The notes beneath the pieces were generated by a model. That model did no database searches. It was not told the DNA's origin and saw only the letters and a list, made by a program, of their open reading frames with translations. Below are positions 22,268 through 30,433 of a DNA stretch of 47,207 bases, in pieces (position 1 is the first letter of the stretch; every line of letters begins with the position of its first letter). Location of the stretch: assembly GCA_025937785.1 (NCBI GenBank), contig JAICQQ010000042.1, forward strand, positions 1 to 47,207, read 5' to 3'. Origin of the DNA: Polyangiaceae bacterium. GTDB taxonomy: Bacteria; Myxococcota_A; Polyangia; Polyangiales; Polyangiaceae. A program made the translations under genes and the position numbers.

Positions 22268-24010
22268 ATGGGTGACGTGAGATCGCGACTGGCTCGCCTC
22301 TCGAAAGGTTTTCGAGAACGGTACTTGGACTACGACGCGCTGACCGAGCAGCTCCAAAGCTGGCAGCGTGAGTTCCCCGAATGGCTCCGCCTGGAGTCCC
22401 TGGGCGAAACCCCAGAAGGTCGCCAACTGTGGCTGGCCGTGGTGGGGCGCGAGCCCGAGCGGCTGCGTCCGGCATTTTGGGTGGACGGCAACATGCACGC
22501 TGCGGAGCTGTGCGGCAGCAGCGTGGCGCTCGCTTGGATCGAGGCGCTCTTGGAGCTTTTCCTCGAGCACGAAGGCGCGTCACTCGGTGTCTCCGAAAGT
22601 GTGCGCCGCGTCGTGAACGACGGCCTGTTCTACGTGCTCCCTCGCATGTCCCCGGACGGCGCCGAAATGGTCCTGAAGACGGGCCGCGTGGTGCGCTCGG
22701 TGCCGCGCGACACACGCCCAGCGACGCGGCGTCCGCGCTGGCTCGGCCGAGATCTGGACGGCGACGGGCAAGTGCTGATGCTGCGCTACCGCGATGACGC
22801 GGGAGAGTTCGTCGAGTCCGCGGAGGAACCCGGCTTGATGCTGCGGCGTCAGATCGACGACCCCGGCCCGTACTACCAGTTGGCTGTCGAAGGCGTCATC
22901 GAACACTTCGACGGCGTGACGATACCGACGCCGGGGGCATTCGATGACCATTTCCCCGATCTGAATCGCAACTTTCCGTGGTCCTGGGCTCCCGAACCCG
23001 ATCAGGAAGGGGCCGGGGCGTTCCCCACGAGCGAGCCCGAAAGCCGCGCCGTCGTGGAGTTTGCGACCCGGCATCCCAACATCTTCGCTTGGGAGAACTA
23101 TCACACCTTCGGCGGTGTCTACATTCGACCGCTCGGGCATGCACCGGACGTCGAGATGAGTCCAACCGATCTGTCTCTGTACAACCAGTTCGCAATGTGG
23201 GCCGTGGAACACACCGGCTTTCCTACGGTCAGCGGCTTCCACGAGTTCACGTACTCGCCGAACCAGCCGCTGCGCGGCGACATCGTCGACTACGCCTATC
23301 ACCAGCGCGGCGCGTTCGCTTACACCTGCGAGCTGTGGGACCTGTTCCGCCAGCTGGGGCTCGAAAAGCCGCAACGCTTCGCCGAAAGCTACGTGCGGCT
23401 CGGGCGTGCGGCACACAAGCAACTCTGGCGCTGGGACCGTGAGCACAACGGTTCGCGCATCTTCCGGCCCTGGAAACCCGTGGAGCATCCTCAGCTGGGC
23501 GCGGTCGAGGTCGGCGGCCTCGATCCACGCGTCGGCGTCTGGAATCCACCCGAGCAGCGCTTGCCGGAGGTGTGTGAGAAGCAGATCCAGGTGCTGTTGC
23601 GCGTCGCTGCCCTCGCGCCGAGGGTGCGCCTGTCGTGCGTCGAGCGCACACGGCTCGCCGAAGGCGCCTGGACAGCGAAGATCGCGGTCGAAAATCTCGG
23701 ATACTTGCCGACCTACGTCCTCGAATCCGCGCGGCGCGGCCCGCTCGGCGAGTGCCCGCGCCTCGAACTCCACCCGGACGGCTGCACGCTGACCAGCCCC
23801 GCCCAGCACAGCTTGGAGCTCGACCACCTGGTGGGTTGGGGACGCGGGGCATTCAGCCTGCAAAGCTCGCTGCTCGCCACCCGAAGCGCCGGCAGCGCCT
23901 CGAAGACATGGGTGTCGTTCAGCGTGCGGGGGTCTGGGTCGGTGCGCGTGCGCTTGTCGAGCCCGAGGCTCGGCGCACTGGAAACCCTCGTCGAGGCACC
24001 ACTCGAATAG
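22268..24010 (+). CDS. M14-family zinc carboxypeptidase
   Basis: 580 aa. No signal peptide is evident. Catalytic site of the carboxypeptidase A fold: zinc ligands H77 and E80 in GNMHAAE, third ligand H279 in WENYHTFGG, substrate-binding DLNRNFPW (231-238), and the general-base Glu E355 in YTCELWDLF. The C-terminal 150 residues are a beta-rich domain seen in large M14 proteins. The first gene of a peptidase pair with the M28 gene 13 nt downstream. ATG 22268 is supported by homology starting at once (LARLSKGFRERYLDYDALTE). Confidence 0.88.
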   Translation: MGDVRSRLARLSKGFRERYLDYDALTEQLQSWQREFPEWLRLESLGETPEGRQLWLAVVGREPERLRPAFWVDGNMHAAELCGSSVALAWIEALLELFLEHEGASLGVSESVRRVVNDGLFYVLPRMSPDGAEMVLKTGRVVRSVPRDTRPATRRPRWLGRDLDGDGQVLMLRYRDDAGEFVESAEEPGLMLRRQIDDPGPYYQLAVEGVIEHFDGVTIPTPGAFDDHFPDLNRNFPWSWAPEPDQEGAGAFPTSEPESRAVVEFATRHPNIFAWENYHTFGGVYIRPLGHAPDVEMSPTDLSLYNQFAMWAVEHTGFPTVSGFHEFTYSPNQPLRGDIVDYAYHQRGAFAYTCELWDLFRQLGLEKPQRFAESYVRLGRAAHKQLWRWDREHNGSRIFRPWKPVEHPQLGAVEVGGLDPRVGVWNPPEQRLPEVCEKQIQVLLRVAALAPRVRLSCVERTRLAEGAWTAKIAVENLGYLPTYVLESARRGPLGECPRLELHPDGCTLTSPAQHSLELDHLVGWGRGAFSLQSSLLATRSAGSASKTWVSFSVRGSGSVRVRLSSPRLGALETLVEAPLE

Positions 24011-24023
24011 TCGGGACCGGGCG

Positions 24024-25071
24024 ATGACGGGGAAGCGCGCATCCCAGAGCGGCGTTGATCCGAAGATGAACACCCGCCTTCGCCGCCGACTCTGGTTCTA
24101 CGGAGGGCTCGCCGCGCTCCTGTGCGGCGGCTGCTACGCGGTCACCGCCATGCCCGGCACCAGCTTTCGGGGGCGGCTGGCGCCTGCTACGAAGGAGCTG
24201 CTGGACCTCCAGTCCCGCCTGGAACGCCACGTGCGAGCCCTCGCCGTCACGGTGGGAGAACGTCGCCTCGGCCACGGCGATTCGCTCGAACGCTCTCGCA
24301 CGTACCTGTCACGAGCGCTCGGCGACTTCGACACCGTGCAGAGCGCACGCGTGGAGTTCGAGCAGCTTACCGGACCGGGCGCAGGCGCGAGCAACGTCAT
24401 TCTCGAGCTCCGGGGTACTTCGAACGAGCTCGTCGTGGTGGGAGCGCACTACGACACCGCGCCGGGTACTCCGGGCGCCAACGACACGCCACCGGGGTCG
24501 CCGCAGCCGTGGAGCTGGCACGGCGCCTGGGTACGCGCCGCCACCACCGCACCTTGCGCTTCGTGTTCTTTGCCAACGAGGAACCTCCGTTCTTTCAGCA
24601 GCAGGGCATGGGCTCGCTCGCTCACGCCGAAGCGAGTCGCGCGCGCGGCGACCGTGTCACGGCGATCCTGGCGCTCGAGTCGTTGGGGCACTATTCGGCG
24701 ACGCCCGGCTCGCAGCAGTATCCCCCGCTGGTCGGTTGGTTCTACCCCGATCAAGGCGACTTCGTCGGTTTCGTCGGCAACGTGCGCTTCCGAAGCCTGG
24801 TGCGGCGCGCCATCGGGATCTTTCGCACGGCGAGCGCATCCCGTCGGAAGGCGCGGCCCTGCCTGCGTTCGTGCCGGGCGTGGGCTGGTCCGATCACTGG
24901 TCGTTCTGGCAAGTCGGCTACCCTGCCATCATGGTGACGGACACCGCCATCTTTCGTCACCCGAACTATCACGAGGCCACGGACGAACCGGCGGAACTCG
25001 ACACGCTGCGCCTCGCGCGCGTGACCCTGGGCCTGGAACATGTGATTGATGCATTAGCCAAGCCGAACTAG
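24024..25071 (+). pseudogene. M28-family aminopeptidase, two frameshifts
   Basis: Reading three frames in turn gives a complete M28 peptidase of about 345 aa. An N-terminal membrane anchor (LWFYGGLAALLCGGC) is followed by the zinc-site motifs: GAHYDTAPGTPGAND, then FFANEEPPFFQQQGMGS, ALESLGHYS, and finally GVGWSDHWSFWQVGYPAIMV with TDTAIFRHPNYH. The frame changes near 24484-24488 and near 24824-24826. One missing base at each would restore continuity (GAND-N-ATGVAAAVELARR at the first). All zinc ligands survive, so the gene may well be intact in the organism. Start ATG 24024, with ATG 24066 as alternative. It probably shares a transcript with the M14 gene. Confidence 0.75.
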
Positions 25072-25226
25072 GCCGCGCAGGCGCACGCGGGCATTGCCGA
25101 ATGCTCCCGACAAGGCCCTACACCGCCCCGACACCGCCGCTGGTTCGCCGAGCAATTTGTTACGTGATCTGCGCTTGCCCGCAACCGTGGCGACATCGGA
25201 CACAGGGCAAACTCGGATCCAACAGC

Positions 25227-25445
25227 ATGACCACTCGACCCAAGACAACCCGCCGCTACCTGCCTTCGGAGCCGCCGAGTGCGGGCATCTTCCAGGTAGT
25301 CGTCGAACCCTGCGTGTACACGGCGAGTTCGAATCGCTTCCTGCCTGCACGAACCTTGGAGCGCAAGGCTCGCCTGCGCCCCGCGACACTGTACAAGGCC
25401 CAGAGACCGAGCAGCGCCCCAGGCCGGCGCCAGCGCGTCGCCTGA
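25227..25445 (+). CDS. Possible small basic protein
   Basis: 72 aa from ATG 25227, rich in Arg/Pro (TTRPKTTRRYLPSEPPSAG) with a more structured middle (IFQVVVEPCVYTASSNRF). No recognised domain and no clear ribosome-binding site. It sits in the gap 25072-25453, which otherwise shows nothing I can support. It could be a real small gene or a chance frame. Confidence 0.3.
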   Translation: MTTRPKTTRRYLPSEPPSAGIFQVVVEPCVYTASSNRFLPARTLERKARLRPATLYKAQRPSSAPGRRQRVA

Positions 25446-25453
25446 GCCCGGGC

Positions 25454-27055
25454 TCAGGCCGGAGCGCGATCGCTCGGGACCTGGGGAGCCACCGAGACGC
25501 GATTGCGGCCGTCGCGTTTCGACGTGTACAGGGCCTCGTCGGCGCGCTTCAAGAGCTCGGCTTCGTCGCTCGCGGGGTTCGAAATGGCGATGCCCACGCT
25601 CAAAGTTGCGGCCACGCTGCGCCCAGTGCCGAGCGGTACCCGGACCCGCGAGACCTCGGTCAAGAGCTCTCCCAGCACGCGAGCTGCGCCCTCTTCGTCG
25701 GCGTTGGGTAGCACCACGCAGAACTCGTCACCACCGAGCCGCGCCACGATATCCGAGGCTCGCAGCCTGCCGCGCAAGATCTGAACGACCTGCGTCAAGA
25801 CCGCGTCGCCTGCGAGGTGACCGTACTCATCATTGACCGCCTTGAACTCGTCGATGTCCAGCAGCGCCACCGCCAGCGGGCGGCGTTCGCGCGCGCTGCG
25901 CGTGAGCTCGTGGCGGAGCAGTCGGCGAAAGGCGCGCGAGTTCAGGGCACCAGTCAGTTCATCGGTCTCGGCCAGGGTTCGCAGTTCTTCGCGGGCGCGG
26001 TGCAGCTCCGTGATGTCCGACGCAACCCCCGCCATGCGGATCAGCTGGCCATCGGCAGTGTGCACCGGGAAGCCACGATTCAGGATGTGTCGGATGCCGC
26101 CATCGGGCAGCACGATCCTGAACTCCACTTCGAACGCACGCTGGCCCGCCAGCCCCGCCTGGTAGGCTCGCTCCGTCTGCTCGCGGTCTTCGGCATGGAT
26201 GGGCAGGGTCCAGTTGCCCGCGTCCGCGAGCAGCGACGCGGCGGAGCGCTTCCAGACGCGCTCGTAGGCCGGGCTGACGTAAAGCACCGATCCCGAATCG
26301 ATGTCGGTGACCCAGAAGACCTGATCACTGGCATGCACCAGGTCTTGGAAGCGCGCCTCGCTTGCTTCGAGGGCCGCCTGCGTTGCCTTCGCCGCGCAGA
26401 GGCTCCGAGAGAGCTCGCCGATCGCGAGTTGCTGCTCGACGACGGCTGCGAGGTCAGCGAGTGAATCGAGTTCGAGCGGTCCCCACGCCCGCGGCGCCGT
26501 GTCGAGCACCACCAGAGTCCCGACGCGAGAACCGTCGGGCGTGCGGACAGCGACGCCCGCAAGGCTGCAGAGCTCGTGCCCCGCGATCACGACCCTCTGA
26601 TCGCTGCGCACTCGCCGCGCACGCCCGCCGTGCACGCGTCTGCGAGTGTCGCTCACGACGGCGACCTCTCGCGCGAACAGCTCCGGGTACGCGCGGGCGA
26701 GCTCTTGCCCCACGGCCCGCGCGTTCAATGCCACGGTGTCCACGAACGCGAGGCACTCGACAGCCGAGGGAGCCCCCGCGATCGACGCTGCCGCGGAACC
26801 GGGGACTGCGCAGCTGCGATCGGCCCAACAGAGCACGACGGCTCCCGCATCGAACATGCGCCGCGCCAAACGGGCGATGCGCGCGAGCCCCGGCTCCACC
26901 CGCGGGATGCGCAGGGCGCGAGTCAATTCCAACGCAGACGAGGGAGAGCCCGAAGGCTGTCGTGGGGCCGACGATGCCGGCGTATCGACTTGGTGCGTGG
27001 CCACGTTCAGACGATTACGGCCCGCGCCACGAGAGCTTGAGTCCGTTCTACCCAC
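25454..27055 (-). CDS. GAF-PAS-GGDEF diguanylate cyclase
   Basis: 533 aa, soluble. The first ~230 residues are GAF-like (SLAGVAVRTPDGSRVGTLVV). A PAS domain with PAC tail follows (SEARFQDLVHASDQVFWVTD, then MAGVASDITELHRA), then a GGDEF domain at the C-terminus. The active-site motif is intact (ARLGGDEFCVVLPN), and an RxxD inhibition site (RASD) lies five residues before it, so the enzyme should make cyclic di-GMP with product feedback. No EAL or HD-GYP domain. GTG 27055 is the assumed start. 27056-27235 holds a GCCCGCC/GGCGGGC hairpin (27108-27124) between this gene and its upstream neighbour. Confidence 0.87.
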   Translation of the reverse strand: MGRTDSSSRGAGRNRLNVATHQVDTPASSAPRQPSGSPSSALELTRALRIPRVEPGLARIARLARRMFDAGAVVLCWADRSCAVPGSAAASIAGAPSAVECLAFVDTVALNARAVGQELARAYPELFAREVAVVSDTRRRVHGGRARRVRSDQRVVIAGHELCSLAGVAVRTPDGSRVGTLVVLDTAPRAWGPLELDSLADLAAVVEQQLAIGELSRSLCAAKATQAALEASEARFQDLVHASDQVFWVTDIDSGSVLYVSPAYERVWKRSAASLLADAGNWTLPIHAEDREQTERAYQAGLAGQRAFEVEFRIVLPDGGIRHILNRGFPVHTADGQLIRMAGVASDITELHRAREELRTLAETDELTGALNSRAFRRLLRHELTRSARERRPLAVALLDIDEFKAVNDEYGHLAGDAVLTQVVQILRGRLRASDIVARLGGDEFCVVLPNADEEGAARVLGELLTEVSRVRVPLGTGRSVAATLSVGIAISNPASDEAELLKRADEALYTSKRDGRNRVSVAPQVPSDRAPA

Positions 27056-27235
27056 TAATATTCATGAAACATGTCGGACCAGCGGCCACTTTCAGTAATA
27101 GCGTCGAGCCCGCCAGGGGCGGGCTTATCGAACACGCCGAGTTTCCGGTGGATCCCAGGCGTGGCGTGATTGTGAGAGGGGGTAGGGCACACACGCTCCG
27201 ACGAGAACCGCCGGCAAAAAAAGCTGCTCCTCGCG

Positions 27236-28533
27236 CTACTTCACGCGCCGACCACGGAAGAAAATCGGTCGCTGGCTGCGAGGTCGGGCCCCCGACGCTT
27301 CTGGCGGGTGCTGTGAGGCGAGCGGCCGCCGTAGCCGGTCGGCCTTCGGAGATACGGAAGCTTCCGCGGCCAGCGAAGGCATGGGCGCGCGCGCACTCGC
27401 GAACGTTGCTGGGGCGCGGGAACTTCTCGCAACCACGCTCGCCGCCATGCCGAGCAGCGCCATGTTGGCGTTTCCCAGAATCAGAACGCCGAGCAAGAAC
27501 GAGTCGCAGACGCGAACGTAGATCCGTTGCTGCGCGTAGCGCAGCTCGATCGACCGCAGTTCGTCGCCTGCGTTTCGAAGCTTTCGCGCAAGCGGACCAG
27601 CCGCTTGCCGACCTCGCCCACTATCTGCGGACCGAATAGCTGTGGCAGGTCGAGCCCGGCGACGCCACCCGTGCGGTCGATCAAGAAGCTGCCAAATACG
27701 CCTTCCACGTCCTTCAACCCCGGCAGGCGCGCTTTCGCTTCTTCCTGGGAGACTCCGACTCCGTGCGCCGTTGGCACGCCCTCGGCGGCTGGGCTTTCGG
27801 TCGTGAGAGCTCGCACGGCCACGATGGAGCCGTTGCCACCTTTCTTGATCGCGTAGCGCGTACGGGCCAGGCGCGCATCGATGGTCTTGACCTGTTCGAT
27901 CCCGAGCGAGCTTCCGATGAGTTCCACGAGCCTGAGCGCGTAGCAGGCCAGCCCCGGGAGCTCATCGCTCTCACCGCGCGCCGCCACCACCTCGCTTGCT
28001 GGATCCATGCGCACCGCTCCGATCACTCCGTCTTTCTCTGCGGCGGGCGCGATGGACTTTCGAGGCAACGAGCTGGCATCGGATTCCGGCACGGCCTCGT
28101 GCTCGAGTTTTGGAGGCGAGCTGCCCTTCTGACGCGGGAACTCGACGAGGTTGTCGCGGTTACTCTCGTCTTGCTGCTGGGCCGCACCCAGCAATAGTTG
28201 TTGCCATGGCCTCCGGACGCGGGAGTGCTCATCGGGATGCAGCGCACACTGATCGAGCGTGCCGTCGCGCCACCTCAGGATCTGCAGCGCCGCGGCCTCT
28301 CCGGAAGCATCCGGTGTCAGCGCATGCGTCACGTTACCTTCACTGAAGAACAAGTAACCAATCTTGTTGCCAGAGGTCACTCGAATCGCCCGGCGCGTAC
28401 CGGCGAGACACTCCATTTGAACGAAGTCGAACAGATTCAGACCCGACATACTGGCAGAAAAGCCTCGCAGCTTCGGGCCCCCGCCTGCGGTCTCTTTCTC
28501 GTCGAAAACCATATCGAACTTGGTTTCACCCAC
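27236..28533 (-). CDS. DUF4388 + roadblock/LC7-like protein (C-terminal frameshift)
   Basis: An N-terminal DUF4388 (PATAN) domain (about residues 30-95: LNLFDFVQMECLAGTRRAIR, then GYLFFSEGNVTHALTP) is followed by a polar linker. A roadblock/LC7-like domain comes next (GVFGSFLIDRTGGVAGLDLP, then FGPQIVGEVGKRLVRL). As written the frame breaks near 27575-27590 and ends at 27481. One missing base there would continue the domain (LRNAGDELRSIELRYAQQRI) to a stop at 27236 with a Pro/Arg-rich tail. DUF4388-roadblock proteins in myxobacteria are thought to work with small Ras-like GTPases, but no GTPase gene is in the window. ATG 28533. Confidence 0.72.
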
Positions 28534-28908
28534 GGCTCATGTCCTTTGCTCTGAAGAATAGCCTTCGAGACATGGCCTGGCGAGATGGATTCGCGGGCGA
28601 CGCTTTCCAGAGAACGCAAGCGACCGTCGATACCCGATCGTCACACGGACGACGTTCTGCGAACACGCGGGCGACGCCACCGAGGCGCGAGGGCGTGAGC
28701 GCGCGGGCGTGTATTTCAACGATGTTTCTGACAATCGGAACGTTGGCGGGACCCCGAACTTCAACGCCACGACACCTGGCGTGCTCGCGGGGGAGCAGCA
28801 CGATGACCCTCTACACGAACACGAAGGTCGCATCCACCGGGTTGCGTCATCACGCTTCTTCGTTCCGCAATCTCGTCGAAATACTGGTCACGGAAACTGC
28901 AGCCATTC
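28534..28908. other. Intergenic region upstream of amt
   Basis: 375 bp between divergent genes. Open frames on both strands are short and unlike any protein I know. No nitrogen-regulatory (NtrC or sigma-54) site could be recognised with confidence. Confidence 0.4.
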
Positions 28909-30423
28909 ATGAGATCGTGCTTCGCCATCCAGCGTCTGAAATTAGTCTGCTTGCTGACCCTGCTACTGCTGACATTCACCGCGCTGGCAGCTGGGGCCGA
29001 CGGCGCTCCACCGCCGGCAGCGAGCGCGGCCCCGGGCGCGGCCATGACCTGGGAGCAGTACCGCGACGCCCTGGGGTTGACGCGTCCCAGCGACCTCGAA
29101 CGCACTCCGCTCGGCAGCAAAGGAGGTTACCCGGTCGATCAGCTGTGGACCGTCGTCGCCGCGATCCTGGTGTTCTGGATGCAGGCCGGCTTCGCGCTGA
29201 TCGAGGCGGGCTTCACCCGCGCCAAGAACACCATCAACATCCTGATGAAGAACCTGCTCGACTTCGTGATTGGCTCCCTGGTGTTCTTTCTCGTCGGCTT
29301 TGGCTTGATGTTCGGCGAAACCAACGGGTGGTTCGGGACGACCGGGTTTCTGCTGTCCGGCTATACCGAAGACACCTGGAGCTACCCGTTTCTCTTCTTT
29401 CAGACCTGCTTCGCGGCGACAGCGGCCACCATCGTCTCGGGGGCCATGGCCGAACGCACCCAGTTCAAGAGCTATCTCGCGTACAGCGCCGTGATCAGCG
29501 CGCTCATCTATCCAGTGTTCGGCAGCTGGGCATGGGGCGGTCTATTTCACGGCGCCGGCTGGCTCGAGGCACCTGAAGGAGGTCTGCTCGCGCGCTTCGG
29601 CTTACCAGCCTTCATCGACTTTGCTGGGTCTACCGTGGTGCACAGCGTGGGCGGCTGGTGCGCGCTGGCTGGCGCGCTCGCGCTCGGCCCGCGCATCGGC
29701 AAGTACGACCCCGGCTCGACTTACGTCATCCGGGGGCACTCGATGCCCTACGCCACCCTCGGTGTGTTCATCCTTTGGATGGGTTGGTTCGGATTCAACG
29801 CCGGCAGCACGGCGGGCGTCACCGGCGCAGGCGATGACCCCTTCGCAGGAACCGGCAAGGCGTTCGGGCTGATCGCGGTGAACACGAACCTGTCGGCCTG
29901 CGCCGGAGCGCTCACGGCCACGCTCAGCACCTGGTGGACCGCCGGGAAGCCGGAGATCAGCATGTCGCTGAACGGAGTGCTGGGTGGTCTCGTGGCCATC
30001 ACTGCAGGTTGCGCCAGCGTCTCGCCGGTGAGCGCGATCGTGATCGGGTCCATCGCCGGCGCGCTGGTGGTCTACGCGGTGCAGGCGTTCGAACGTGTCA
30101 TGGTCGACGACCCCGTCGGCGCCATTAGCGTGCACGCCGTGTGCGGCGTTTGGGGTACCTTGGCGGCCGCGCTCTTCGCCCAGCGTGGCTTCGACGGCGC
30201 CCAACTCTTGACTCAATGCATCGGCATCGTGTCCGCATTCCTGTGGACCTTCGGCACCGCCTTCGTGCTGTTCCGAGTGCTTCGAGCCACGCTTGGCCTC
30301 AGGGTCTCGGAGGAAGACGAGCTCGACGGTCTAGATCTGAGCGAACACGGCGGCGAAGCCTACCCCACCGATCTTGGCCAGCTGACGGGCGGCGAGGATC
30401 GACGTGCCGATGAGCCTGTCTAG
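28909..30423 (+). CDS. amt: Ammonium transporter
   Basis: 504 aa. A cleavable signal peptide (LVCLLTLLLLTFTALAAGA) is followed by eleven membrane helices of the Amt/Rh family. The pore's twin histidines are present: VVHSVGGW in TM5 and ISVHAVCGVWGT in TM10. The signature DFAGSTVVH and the outer-gate GAMAER are also seen. The cytoplasmic tail is acidic. It imports ammonium. A glnK gene, usually adjacent, is absent; the next gene is convergent, its stop only 10 nt away. Confidence 0.95.
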   Translation: MRSCFAIQRLKLVCLLTLLLLTFTALAAGADGAPPPAASAAPGAAMTWEQYRDALGLTRPSDLERTPLGSKGGYPVDQLWTVVAAILVFWMQAGFALIEAGFTRAKNTINILMKNLLDFVIGSLVFFLVGFGLMFGETNGWFGTTGFLLSGYTEDTWSYPFLFFQTCFAATAATIVSGAMAERTQFKSYLAYSAVISALIYPVFGSWAWGGLFHGAGWLEAPEGGLLARFGLPAFIDFAGSTVVHSVGGWCALAGALALGPRIGKYDPGSTYVIRGHSMPYATLGVFILWMGWFGFNAGSTAGVTGAGDDPFAGTGKAFGLIAVNTNLSACAGALTATLSTWWTAGKPEISMSLNGVLGGLVAITAGCASVSPVSAIVIGSIAGALVVYAVQAFERVMVDDPVGAISVHAVCGVWGTLAAALFAQRGFDGAQLLTQCIGIVSAFLWTFGTAFVLFRVLRATLGLRVSEEDELDGLDLSEHGGEAYPTDLGQLTGGEDRRADEPV

Positions 30424-30433
30424 CCCCATGGGG
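30424..30433. repeat. 10-bp palindrome between convergent stops
   Basis: The whole spacer between the amt stop and the stop of the convergent lipoprotein gene is the perfect palindrome CCCCATGGGG. It is too short to call a terminator with confidence. Confidence 0.3.

Noticed and set aside
28539..29576. 345-codon plus frame overlapping the amt start
   Set aside because: It overlaps amt in another frame and is Arg-rich; Amt helices and twin His fix the real frame.
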